From Acanthosepion esculentum (Eukaryota; Mollusca; Cephalopoda; Sepiida; Sepiidae), in the NCBI GenBank assembly GCA_964036315.1, contig OZ038488.1, positions 68,144,842 through 68,208,841 of the forward strand: a stretch of DNA of 64,000 nt, in the 5' to 3' direction. Below the pieces are notes generated by a model that saw only the letters and a list, made by a program, of their open reading frames with translations, was not told where the DNA came from and did no database searches. Each line of letters begins with the position of its first letter. The first letter of the stretch is position 1. Both the position numbers and the translations under genes were made by a program. Positions 1-10,640 of this stretch are shown in pieces.

Positions 1-177
1 GTCAAGTAAATTCCACAAGGAATCGCCAACTGCAGAATATCTACCAACGGCCCCAAGCGGTCAGATGTGACACAAGTCTGAATTTAATGTGGGGTATCCG
101 AGCTGGTAGGCTCGGCCAAAAATTCTCCGTAGACCTCGTATAAAACGAGCTTGCGTAGCTATTTCCTGAGATGAGAC

Positions 178-303
178 TAGGATTAGGTCTCATCTAGTGA
201 GAGTTTTACAGGCAAGAAGTACGGGTGAAGAATATAACCTACATTTGGACTGAACAGTTTTAAGAGCAAAATGATGAGACCTAACCGCCTATCTAGTACT
301 ACG
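178..303 (-). pseudogene. LINE-A RT-tail fragment
   Basis: The minus strand reads STR, a stop, then AVRSHHFALKTVQSK. This aligns by eye with the TRLASRSHPFTVETAK stretch that follows the reverse transcriptase domain in the better LINE-A copy at 47765-48311. The frame holds stops and no complete domain remains, so this is a dead scrap. An RTE-like fragment on the same strand separates it from the larger LINE-A copy at 465-1150. Whether the two LINE-A pieces were once one insertion cannot be told from the window. Confidence 0.45.
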
Positions 304-304
304 C

Positions 305-460
305 TTTTCCCATTTTCTTTAAATCTACCTCGTTTCTCTTGTGTTCTGTCCGTAGTTTTTTTCAGCACCCCTACGTAGACCCACACCTTGTCGCTTTCAG
401 TCTCTTCTTCATCTGTAAGGAAAATTGTCCGGCATTCACTGTCATATTTTTCTTTGAATC
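305..460 (-). pseudogene. LINE-B (RTE-like) C-terminal fragment
   Basis: Minus-strand frames give ECRTIFLTDEEE and then RGRFKENGK. These match the family pattern ECWTISSKMKKRLEATE...EEVLEKT seen in better copies at 50400-50910 and 52735-53400. This segment lies downstream of the catalytic RT core in RTE-type LINEs. The copy lacks both the core and the 3' end and is frameshifted, so it cannot encode a functional enzyme. The clade assignment comes from remembered family similarity. Confidence 0.5.
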
Positions 461-464
461 ATTT

Positions 465-1150
465 TCCCCCAAGCAAGGCTGTAATGCCATTAGTGCGCAA
501 GGGGTGTTATAGGGATTGAAAGTGCAAGAGAATGGAAGCACTGAGAATAGGGAGGATTGAGGAAAGGATAAAGATGAACGGGACTTCACGACAGAAGATA
601 GCGATTGATGTTGCATTTAAATTTTTGAAGATTGTAGTTATCAAGGAGGTAAGTAAACGGAAGGATGTTCCACGGGTTGGAAATGCGAAAAAATAAACTG
701 TTGGAGCAGAACATATTTTAACAGTAAAAAGGTGAGACCTAGATGCCAATCTAGTATCACGCTTAAATTCGTGTCGGCAGGGAACAAGGGAAAAATTCTC
801 GTCAGAGCAGTTGCCATAAAATATTTGTAGAAAAGACAGAGGGAAGCCACGTCATGTCGGTGAGATAGTGACTGAAGTCGAGATTCCAGGTCAGGATCAA
901 TCACATTACAGTTCCTTTTTTGAATTTTGTCAAGAATCTTGAGATGTACAGTAGGAGCACCAGACCAGCTATAGCAACAGTATTCAATGCATAGACGAAT
1001 GGTAGATTCGTAAATGTGTTAGATAGATTCTGACGAGAAAAACATTTCTAGCACAACACAGTGACCCAACTTCCTTTTCAGTAGATGAAACTATTGATTC
1101 GATGTAGTCGCTCCACTTTAAGTCAGTGGAAAATGTGAGGCCAAGATGGC
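465..1150 (-). pseudogene. LINE-A, 5'-truncated copy with 3' UTR
   Basis: Non-LTR retrotransposon remnant on the minus strand. From 1150 downward it reads LKWSDYIESIVSSTEKEVGS, then MHYCCYSWSGAPTVHLKILD, then SRLQSLSHRHDVASLCLFYK, the conserved tail after the RT domain in Jockey/CR1-group LINEs. The 3' UTR ends at the CCCCAAGCAAGG signature near 467-479. Several stops and frame changes separate the pieces. Endonuclease and RT catalytic core are absent, as expected of a 5'-truncated insertion. Clade naming is tentative, but the LINE call is secure because the same ordered blocks recur at 47765-48311 and 61790-62405. Confidence 0.75.
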
Positions 1151-1180
1151 GCCAAAGGATAGATATGTCGTAGCATGTCT

Positions 1181-1345
1181 ACATTCTTTTCCTTTGTTTC
1201 TAACCAAATATTCCGATGTCTTATTGCTTGATGGGTATTTCTTTCGCTATTCCACTGTACCTTCGGATCTCGGTATCACATTTTCCGCTCTCAGTTACTA
1301 CATATCCAGATAGTTAAAATGTTGTACCTGCTCGATTTTAATGTT
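1181..1345 (-). pseudogene. LINE-B (RTE-like) fragment, post-RT linker
   Basis: The minus strand gives FGNIKIEQVQHFNYLD followed by codons for a CDTEIRR-like stretch. This corresponds to IGDTKIKQVQKFNYLGSVLT in the copy ending at 53370. Only about 55 residues survive, with stops, and no 3' end is present. It abuts the LINE-A remnant at 465-1150, so one probably inserted beside or into the other. Confidence 0.5.
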
Positions 1346-2262
1346 TCCAAATCGTATTTGACACTGTCACAAGTTGGTAAGTGGGGCCCGTAATAAGAAC
1401 GGCACACAGTTTTGGTCTAGTGACTTCTCTGGCTGCAGAAGCAATATTCCTGCTTTGTATTCACACATCACAATATGGCCGAAACGGTATTTTCGAATCT
1501 GAACAATGGCTGAAATGGTGCACCTGTTTCCTTATTTCTCGGTTACAACAACATATTAGGCTTCCTCTCTTGCGTAGATCGATGCTGAGTTGGAAACTTA
1601 CTGACTGGTTAATTTGCTTAGTTTCTGGAAGGCTTCGAGATACAAAGAAGAACGTATATTTTGCTATTATATTCCGTTTTGTTCGAATATCGAAATCTAA
1701 GCACGATTTTTTTTTTGTTTTCAATTCTCATAAAAAATCCATTTGTTATCGCTATTAAATATTCCGTCCAAGAATATAAAAAGTATCTTTGAGATAAACG
1801 AAGAAGTATCTTTGAGATAACTTAAAAAATAGTGCCAATCATTATTAGATGACCTAAACTAGCCCCGATGAGTATTGTATAGAAGTTAGAAATCAATTTG
1901 AAACTCTTCCGGGGACTGCTAGAATACTGAGGGGGGAGTGCTGCAGCATTCACGTAGTTTATTGTATTTTGATCTCCAATCAAAAGGACCAGTTAGTGCT
2001 GGTGTTAGAAATCTACTAAGAAGGACAGCTGACAATCTTTACGAGTTAAACACGGAGTAATATTGCTAGCAGAAAAAAAGAAAATGATTGAAAAATAAAG
2101 GTTTCATGAATTTTTGTATAAAAATATATTTAGGGACGCGATATAAACTTTATATGTAAACAAAAAAAGTAAATAGCAAATTCTAATTAGCAGATCGCGC
2201 ATGTTTTAATAAGATAAGACTCGTGTCTAATGAGAACAACATATTTTTAGAGAAACGGTCTA

Positions 2263-2264
<2 letters not shown>
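1346..2264. other. Unassigned AT-rich stretch, no gene seen
   Basis: Nothing here reads as a gene. The open frames at 1381-1758 (+) and 1461-1724 (-) overlap, have no recognisable motif and end in AT-rich sequence. A short direct duplication of AAGTATCTTTGAGATAA occurs near 1780-1820. Confidence 0.5.

Positions 2265-2325
<61 letters not shown>
2265..2325. repeat. (AT)n microsatellite
   Basis: About 30 uninterrupted AT units. The IYIYIY frames across it are artefacts of the dinucleotide. Confidence 0.95.
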
Positions 2326-2326
<1 letters not shown>

Positions 2327-2623
2327 ACGGTAGGAGATATGTAACGCATTGCGAAAAAGGCCCGAATTTCCCTGCAGATACAACGTTAAAATATCGTAAA
2401 TTTAATTTTTTACAAGATTGGATCAACATCAATTTTTTTGCGGGGGGGGGGGGGTATTTTTCTTGATAATTTGCTATGCGCCATACATAGATTAACATTT
2501 CCTTCAGGATATGTTTGACTATACATCTTGTAACTTTAGCTAAGCAAACTATTCAGAAGCCGGAAAATTTCGTTATAAACAACACAAAAAGATTGCAAAA
2601 CTTCTATGTAATATCAATCTGTA

Positions 2624-2829
2624 TCTATAAAAGGCAGGATGTGTGTGTGTGTGTGTGTGTAACGAATGCACGGCCGCAATTTTCGACAGATTTGCACCAA
2701 AATTTACATGCACATGCTCCAAGTTAGCTCGAAGTCCAATGCAAAGTCGGTCTTGGACTTCGAGCTAACTTGGAGCATGTGCATGTAAATTTTGGTGCAA
2801 ATCTGTCGAAAATTGCGGCCGTGCATTCG

Positions 2830-2893
<64 letters not shown>

Positions 2894-3434
2894 CCTGCCT
2901 TTTATAGCTGGCTGCCACGAATAGGCAGGAAGATTCTATTGGCCAGCGTGAGAGCCAACAGCTGACTGACACGAATGTTAACTAGCATGCAAAAAAATCG
3001 ATAGCTGCATTCGTCACAAGTGGGAAAAATTTAAATCTGCATGGCACTTTACACCAATTGGCTCATTCGCTTGCTTAAACTCAACGTTGATTCTGATTCC
3101 GCAGAACTGGGTTGGGCGTGAAAAAGTATTTGTTGTTAACGTTCTTTTTTCATTCGGTTTTTCCAGTTACGAGTCCTTTTTTAAAGCTGATCGTTTTGTG
3201 TTCATTTTGTTTAGTTCTTTTTTCGTAACAGATTTAATATTTAATATAGATCTTAGAAAAAAATCGCAGTGTGTGATAGGCAAGAAGTAAGGCATGTAGC
3301 AACATCAGCACGGCAAAGGGCACTCCTTTAAAGGCAAGGAAAGGCAAAAATATTTTAAGTCAAGTGATAGCGATTGCTGTATGAGTCGTACGATTTTTGA
3401 ATCAAGCACGGGCAACGCCGGGCCATTCTGCTAG
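2624..3434 (+). mobile_element. Helitron-like non-autonomous element
   Basis: The left end is TC followed by TATAAAAGGCAGGATG and a GT run, resembling 5' ends of animal Helitrons. The right end, 3405-3434, has GCACGGGCAACGCCGGGC, whose GGC-AAC-GCC core can form a short hairpin, followed about 9 bases later by terminal CTAG. TC at the start, a hairpin and CTAG at the end are the known Helitron hallmarks. The 811-bp interval encodes no Rep/helicase, so it would depend on an autonomous partner. The base after CTAG is C rather than the usual T, which weakens the exact boundary. A large inverted repeat occupies the 5' third. Confidence 0.55.
2625..2907. repeat. Large inverted repeat with (GT)n/(AC)n arms
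   Basis: The left arm 2625-2739 and right arm 2753-2907 are reverse complements around a 13-base loop (2740-2752). Unique parts match essentially perfectly; the arms differ in microsatellite length (about 10 GT units on the left, about 29 AC units on the right). The transcript or single strand could form a long hairpin. Confidence 0.9.
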
Positions 3435-3439
3435 CTCTC

Positions 3440-3850
3440 CTATATAGCAGTCAATGCTCGACAATCTCCTCACAGATGTACAGAAGACGGCACAACAGAG
3501 ACGTGGTACTACAGAAAAATTCTGAGAATGCCATGGACAGAACACGTCAGCAATGAAGAAGTTTAATTGAAAAGGGAAACAAAAAAAACAATTAAAAACA
3601 CAAATATACAGTTGAAATTTCTAGGAATCATAATGAGGTTTGTTGACTTTGACACTCACAGGACACACTGAAAGAATGAGCGACTGTGTTTTTTAAATGG
3701 ATAGCACAATAGGGATTAGGAAGGATAATGAAAAGATAGACTTTACTTAGAGCTTGAGAGTCTAGAAAATTTTGGAAAGCCATGATTTCCCACGTCCTGA
3801 AGGGTTACGACACTTAGAAGAAGTACTTTACTACTTCCCCTAAAAAAAAA
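3440..3850 (+). pseudogene. LINE-B (RTE-like) 3' tail
   Basis: Plus-strand frames give ARQSPHRCTEDGTTET (LDNLLTDVQK region), then an FLGIIMR equivalent of the FLGHIMRKEG motif, then a 3' end with CACGTCCTGAAGGGTTACGA near 3790. The order matches the copy at 50400-50910. Reading frames are broken by stops and A-runs and the RT core is missing. This is a 5'-truncated dead insertion on the opposite strand from the fragments at 305-460 and 1181-1345. Confidence 0.7.
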
Positions 3851-3984
3851 ATATTTATATAATCTTAGTACTTGAAATTTTGTAAAGACAGTTTTGGTTT
3901 CGCGCGATTTTTTTTTTTAAATTCAAATGTAATATTTGAACAAATACATTATTTGAACAGTTTTATAGTGAAGATTTCTCTAAT

Positions 3985-4755
<771 letters not shown>

Positions 4756-4759
4756 AAGG

Positions 4760-5160
4760 TGATCATTGTTTGCTACAATCTGCCATCTTTTCTTGCTCTG
4801 TATATTGTTTTGTTCTTTACCATATACGTCTTTGTCCCTGTTCTGCCATCGATCCATATAATCGAGTTAAGCAAGTTATCGCTGTTAGCTCTTGTTTCTC
4901 TTGCCTTCAGTATATTCCGTGAGTGTTGAATTCTCCAGGTCCCCTTTCCTCATCGGATCTCGCAAAAAAATTCAGATGTCTCTTTCTGCTTCTAGTCCCG
5001 ACATTACATAAAACTTCCCCGTTTCTCACATGGTCTGTTCATGGTATTCTTAGCATTTCTCGTTAGAACCACATCACTGGCGTTTTAAATATGCGTCTTC
5101 TTTTTTGAAGTAATTGTCCATTGTTCGCCGCCATAAAGAAGATTATCTATTATATAGCAG
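4760..5160 (-). pseudogene. LINE-B (RTE-like) C-terminal tail
   Basis: Read on the minus strand, the order is a probe of the ISSQ/ECWTI region near 5130, the EEVL region near 5020, the REFNTHG-like region near 4930 (GTGTTGAATTCTCCAGG on the plus strand) and a WQNRDKDVYG-like region near 4850. This follows the order in the copy at 52735-53400. The frame is interrupted many times. The 3' end is not clearly present, so the copy is truncated at both ends. Confidence 0.6.
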
Positions 5161-5314
5161 TTTATTGCGCTTTTCTTTGTTTCGAAAAACATTTTTCTTT
5201 TGTTGTACTACAACATATTTAAACCTTTCCACTCCTTATTTGTCCATCATCTACCAGAAATTTATAAGAAAAAAAATGGATTACTCATTGTGTTCCCATT
5301 TTTCCTTTTACCTT

Positions 5315-5480
5315 TTGATGCGGTGCAATTGATAGAGGCCCAGAAAAAGAAAACGGAAAATCAAGTTTGAATTCCAATCAAGTTCGTTATATTCGCTTTA
5401 GAGGGAAATACCCTTTGGAAACTTATGAATCTATCTCTTTTCCCCAGCAATAGATTACATAATAGAACTTGTATATGGTT
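5315..5480 (+). mobile_element. tRNA-derived SINE, degenerate
   Basis: GATGCGGTGCAATTGATAG resembles a tRNA box A region, and AAGTTTGAATTCCAATCAAG follows at box B distance. The body GTTCGTTATATTCGCTTTAG, then AAATACCC and CTATCTCTTTTCCCC, matches the SINE at 16508-16745 in the same order. Promoter boxes are decayed. Confidence 0.6.
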
Positions 5481-5594
5481 AAATCATTATTATTAAAAAC
5501 AATTATAATGTCATATTCATTACCCTATAAATTAATTATTCTTATAACCCCCAAAATATGTTTCAGTTTAAATAACAAACAAATGGGTTGTATA

Positions 5595-6900
5595 AACCGT
5601 AAAAATGTCCTATGAGTATTAAATTCTCTACGCCTTCTTTCCTCGTTATGCTTCGATGAAATTTCAGGTGTTTATTTCTAATTGTAAGTGTAAGCTTCCC
5701 TGTTCCTATTTTCCTTACGAATACCTCGTTACTCACATGATCGATGATATACTTAGTATTAAATATTATTGGATGTAAGGAAACGAATTTTCCTTCAGAC
5801 TACCTCGTTATTCACATGATCTATGGTATTGTTAGTACTAAATATTATGGGACACAGGGAAACCAAGTTTCATTAAGACTCCCTCGTTACTCACATAATC
5901 CATGGTATTCTTAGTATTAAATATTGCCAGGTGTAGGGAAATGAAGTTTCCATAACACTACCTCGTTACTCACATGATCCATGATAGTATTAAATATTAT
6001 GGGATGCAGGAAAACCAAGTTTCTTTGAGAAACGTTACTATTAATATGTTTTTTGTTTGCTAAATTCTCTTCGCCTTCTTTCCTCGTTTTGCGATCTCGG
6101 AAATTATAATTGTTCATTTCTAATTGTAAGTGTAAGGATCTTTGTTCCTATTTTCCTAAAGACAACCTCGTTACTCACAAAATCGATTATATTCTTAGTA
6201 TTAAATATTATGGTATGTAGGAAGATGTAGTTTCCTAAGGCCTACCTTGTTCCTCACATGATCCATGATATTCTTAGTATATAATATTATAGGATGTAAG
6301 AAAACGAAGTTTCCTGAAGTCTACCTTCGTTTACTCACGTGATCCATAGTATTTTTAGTTTTCAACATTATGGGATGTAGGTAAATGGAGTTTCCTTAAA
6401 AGTACGTAGTTACTTACATGATCTATGGTATTTTTAGTATTAAACATTATGGGATGTCAGAAAACGAAGTTTCCTTTAGACTACTTTCGTTACTCATATG
6501 ATCCATAGTATTCTAACTATTAAATATTATGGGATGCAGGAAAACGAATTTTTCGTTAAGACTACCTCGTTACCTTTAATATATCCGGTGAGTATTAAAT
6601 TCTCTAAAAGCTTCTTTCTTGAAATTTCAATTGTAAGTGTAAGCTGCCTTGTTTCTATTTTCCTTAAGTCTACCTCGTTACTCACATACTCGATGATATT
6701 TTTAGTATTAAATATGATGGGATGTAGGGAAACAAAGTTTCCTTCAGACTACGCCGTTTCTCACATGATCTGTGGTATTCTTCTTATTAAATATCATGGG
6801 ATGTATGGAAACAAAATTTCTTTAAGATTACCTCATTACGTACATGGTCCATACAATTCTTAGTATTCGTTGGTAGAGCTACGGCCAATTATATATTATT
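5595..6900 (-). repeat. 79-bp tandem array derived from LINE-B
   Basis: CCTCGTTACTCACATGAT-like anchors recur near 5724, 5803, 5882 and 5961, then 6166, 6245, 6324, 6405, 6484 and 6564, then 6671, 6750 and 6829, mostly 79 bases apart. Each block of short units is introduced by a longer segment with TATTAAATTCTCTACGCCTT and a TAAGTGTAAGC motif (near 5615, 6055 and 6590). This gives a higher-order arrangement. The unit equals the minus-strand RTE segment that encodes the HVSNEEV region. No full frame survives. Confidence 0.75.
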
Positions 6901-7084
6901 GGATGTAGGAAAACGAAATCGATGATTAGTCACATGAAATTGTAATTTTTGCATTTGCTCTCTCTGGTGTGCGTTAAAAATCTGGAAGAAAGGGTGTGTC
7001 AGTGGTCAGCAATTAATCATATATATAACCCACGTTGTAATTAGCAGTAGCCCCACGCTACTCTACCTCTATTTTCATTGCAGA
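6900..7084. other. Unassigned AT-rich stretch
   Basis: No gene or known repeat identified. It starts with a degraded tail of the 79-bp array near 6900-6930. Confidence 0.35.
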
Positions 7085-7405
7085 TTTTAAGATGTACCAC
7101 ATTCCTTCAGTTCAAATTTTCACAGTTCAGACCTGCCAGACCGTGTACCCCAAGTCGACTCATTCTCACTCACTTCATATTCCATTAGAAATGAAGAAAT
7201 TCCACTAGGAAAGTTTCCTGTCTGTGACTGTTACGTTGTGGAACATACTCCCGAAAGGATGCTTTCTCAATAACTACAATCTATATATACTCATAATATG
7301 CACTTTTACTCTCTCCTTATAAATCCTTACAACAACTTAATTTAGTAACCGTCTAGCTTGAGTGACTCTTGGGCCTTGTATTGGGTGAACTGTAATGTAA
7401 TAAAA
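7085..7405 (+). pseudogene. LINE-C 3' end
   Basis: The plus strand contains TGTTACGTTGTGGAACATAC (the TLWNILP region after the RT tail) and then the 3' UTR signature ATTTAGTAACC...CTTGAGTGACTCTTGGGCCT, TTGTATTGGGTGAACTGTAA and an AATAAAA-like end near 7400. The same order is found at 17285-17790. Only about 100 degraded codons precede the UTR, and the RT core is absent. Confidence 0.65.
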
Positions 7406-7772
7406 CAGTTCTTGTTCTATCATCTTTTTTTTCTCGAAGGGGTGGTAGGTGGAATACATGAGTAGAAAAGTTATTGGCTGGTTGAACGTAATGTTGAATT
7501 TTTACATGTAGCACCTAGTGTGGATGAAATTCATTGTTCACTAGCAATGATTAATCGGAATAACCATTACCCGACGTGGAGGCACCGGGTGGAATTTTGA
7601 ATATAATTTCGACTCGAAAGATGAAAATGAGGAATTTTTCAATCTTCTACAAACAAAAACGATCTCATGGTAATTTAACTTGAAGTGGATGTATATAATG
7701 TTTCGCCTTACAGCCACAAAACAAATGCATTACAAAGAAAAGAGAAAATTCATTCCATCTCGTCTCCCAACC
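7406..7772. other. Unassigned stretch
   Basis: No motif or repeat family recognised. Confidence 0.35.
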
Positions 7773-7866
7773 TTCTTCTTCTTCTCTTCCTCCTCCTCTT
7801 CCTCCTCCTCTTTCTTCTTCTTCTTCTTCTTCTTCTTCTTCTTCTTCTTCTTCTTCTTCTTCTTCT
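7773..7866. repeat. (CTT)n microsatellite with CCT interruptions
   Basis: A pyrimidine-only triplet run. The glutamate-rich, leucine-rich and phenylalanine-rich open frames across it are artefacts. Confidence 0.95.
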
Positions 7867-8389
7867 AATCCATATAAATTATTCGCCCTTCCAATAAGAG
7901 CACACAATGGCGTGAAAATTATTTTGCAGCATTTTGCATCTGTGAATATGCAAAATAAATACGTCGTTGCAGAGCTGTCATCTAGCGGACGATACTGAAG
8001 TAACATCAGGTTGTTTCCCTTGATAAGTAAGCAATGTAACAGCTGCAATCAATTGGAAAAAAAACTTTTGCTATTTCATTTTTTTAGATAGGACCAACAT
8101 TAGAACCTGCAAGGGAAATTGATATAGTTCTTTATTCCTTATCTGTGCTGGTCATTAAAGCCAAGTGATCAAAGCTTGCTTTTCAAGGCGCGTTACAATC
8201 TTCTTATTCTGTTTTTTTTTAATACGTCTTTCAATCCATACCAATCTCCGTCGATGATTTCCAAGTGGTGTGCCGTATGGGGATCGTAGGTTTGACACCC
8301 AACATTTTTAAAGATCATTAATTAAATTATTTTCGAAAGAAGCCCAAAGAACAATAGATTCCCCTTTAAATTGATTATACGAGTGTATC
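7867..8389. other. Unassigned AT-rich stretch
   Basis: No coding or RNA feature could be supported. Confidence 0.35.
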
Positions 8390-8394
8390 ATTTG

Positions 8395-8560
8395 TATCTA
8401 TCTAAATAAATAAACAGCAAATTTTGTCTGTCCGTTCGCGTGTCTGAAACCCCCTCTAAATCGGGCCATATTTGCTCTGCATAGACATATACCTTTTTAA
8501 AATTAGGACGATCCCGGGATTGAAAATCTGCCCTTCATCTGGTGCTTGAAACTTCAGCAT
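8395..8560 (+). mobile_element. Possible Helitron-like 5' end
   Basis: TCTATCTAAATAAATAAACA, then GCAAATTTTGTCTGTCCGTT, resembles the 5' ends of Helitron-like repeats (TC start, AT-rich leader, TGTCTGTC run). No hairpin-CTAG end was found downstream, so this could be only a fragment. Confidence 0.3.
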
Positions 8561-9600
8561 TGGGCTTTGTGCCCAAATGATGAGGGAACAGTTAGAAATG
8601 CAAATTTTAAAATAACTGAAAAATTTAGATTTTTTTTTAAAGTTTTTAATTTCATATTGAGTTTAAAGTAATCCAAAAAATTTGTGATTTTAAATGTTTT
8701 GCTTTAAATTCAGTTCATAATATCTCCAAAACTTTGTGAATTGAGGAAATCAATTTTATTTCTTCAAAATGCTAAGGAATCACAGTTAAAGTAAGCGGTT
8801 TCGTGACGTGAGATTTTGAAGTTCCGCAGAGGTTGTGCTTTGAAGAACTCATCTCAATTGAAGTTCCACGGAATTTGTGATTTGAAGAACTCAATTTTCG
8901 CCCTGAATTGGAATTTCGACCAAAATCGGAGTTTCAACCCAAATCAGTCTTTTGGCCGTAACTGGTCTTATAGTCTGTTAAAGTGAGATCTTGAAGTTTC
9001 ATGGAGAGAATTGAGGAATTCAGTTATTTCTTCAAAGTTATTAATAAGCGGGATAAGATGCCTCTCTAGTTTTGGGAGTTCGCTTAAAAAGTTTGCACGG
9101 AGTGCGGCTTTTAAGCTACTAATAAATAAGCGTATACAGAATATGTAAAATAATATTCAAAGCGAGCTTTTCTACCATAAACAATATTAAAAGTAATATC
9201 AAGCAGACAGAATCAGATTTAAGAGTATGTCTGTTCTAAATTCAACCTTGAAAAGGAGATATTCTAAATAACGCCAAGCCCAGATGTTAAATTATTATAA
9301 ACAAAAAATAAACGAATGTAGGTTTTTTAAAGAAATTTATTATCTTTTTATTATAAATTATAGTAAATTGTTTTGTTTGTGTTAATAAATAAATCATAAA
9401 ACGTATAATCTTTTTAAAACTCTTTTTTTTGTTGTTGACATAATATAATTGTGCCGTGAATGTTTAACTATAGATTTAAGTGTGTCGTGAAATAAAAAAA
9501 AATCAAGATTGAAAAACATTGAGCTAGGTTGATTTTATGATTTGCCGAAAACGGCAACATCGCACATTTGTATACAATTTAATCGATGTTTTAAACTGAA
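8561..9600. other. AT-rich stretch with weak internal repeats
   Basis: No gene. Variants of TTTGAAGAACTCAAT preceded by GAAGTTCC recur near 8820, 8855, 8880 and 8995, suggesting a decayed minisatellite. The rest is AT-rich without motif. Confidence 0.35.
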
Positions 9601-9777
9601 GTTACAACACAGTTTTCCCTGTCATGTTACTGGGACGTTGTTACTTGTTCTTCCAACAGAACAAATCCATAATGAAATACATAATTAATACGTTAAGCCC
9701 CGTCAATACCGCATAATCGAATATTCCGTTTTGATGGCGAGGAAAGACGAAAAATACATTGTTCGGTTCCAATGAGA

Positions 9778-10140
9778 AGAAGAAAGAAAGAAAGAAAGAA
9801 AGGATGAAAGAAAGAAAGAAAGAAAGAAAAAAAGAAAGAATGAACGAAAGAAAGAATGAAAAAAGAAAGAAAGAAAGAAAGAAAAAAGAAAGAATGAACG
9901 AAAGAAAGAAAGAATGAAAAAAGAAAGAAAGAAAGAATGAACGAAAGAAATAAAGAATATAAGAAAGAAAGAAAGAAAGAAAGGATGAAAGAAAGAAAGA
10001 ATGAAAGAAAGAAAGAAAGAATGAACGAAAGAAAAAAAGAATGAAAAAAAAGAAAAAAGAAAGAAATATGAAAGGAAGAAAGAAAGAATGAAAGAAAGGA
10101 AGGAAGAAAGGAAGAAAGAAAGAAAGAAAGAAAGAAAGAG
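9778..10140. repeat. (GAAA)n purine array
   Basis: About 360 bases of GAAA with GAATGAAC, GGAT and AAAAA variants. The phenylalanine/serine-rich minus-strand open frame at 9641-10216 is this array read as protein. Confidence 0.95.
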
Positions 10141-10640
10141 GAGGTGCTAACACTCTCATAGGCTTAACATCTGCTTCAGTGAGATGGAAAACCTTGTCGT
10201 TTTCGAATCTTTTCATTTGTATTCTCTTACTTCTTTACATAATAACCTGCATTCATATTTATGATTGTTATTGCGATATTTTGTTAAAATTGTTAAACTC
10301 AAATATTTAGTGAGGCAATAGTGGGAATTTCCATGTATATTTTATAGTCGTGGAACTTACAAAGAGCTTTTTTCAATCATAAAATTAAGTATTAAGATTC
10401 AGCATAAAATGAAAATAGGAAAATCGTGAAATTTTTTACAATATTTCTAGTATTTTTCTCAACCTGCCTGATATTTGGATTGATTAAATTAGTTTCATTT
10501 TAATGGTTGAAAAATTAAAAATAATAAAATAAAAATAAGGTCTGAGTCAAAAAAACGGTCACCAGTCTTCGTCATCATCTTCTTTTCACTTTTTAAAATT
10601 CTCGTCACTGGCAGGTCATCAGATAGTCACGTAGAAGAGA
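10141..10640. other. Unassigned AT-rich stretch
   Basis: No supported feature. Confidence 0.35.

Noticed and set aside
1381..1758. 125-codon plus frame
   Set aside because: An overlapping 87-codon frame exists on the other strand, no family motif, AT-rich end; treated as chance.
9641..10216. 191-codon minus frame
   Set aside because: It is the GAAA array translated; the flanking codons show no family.
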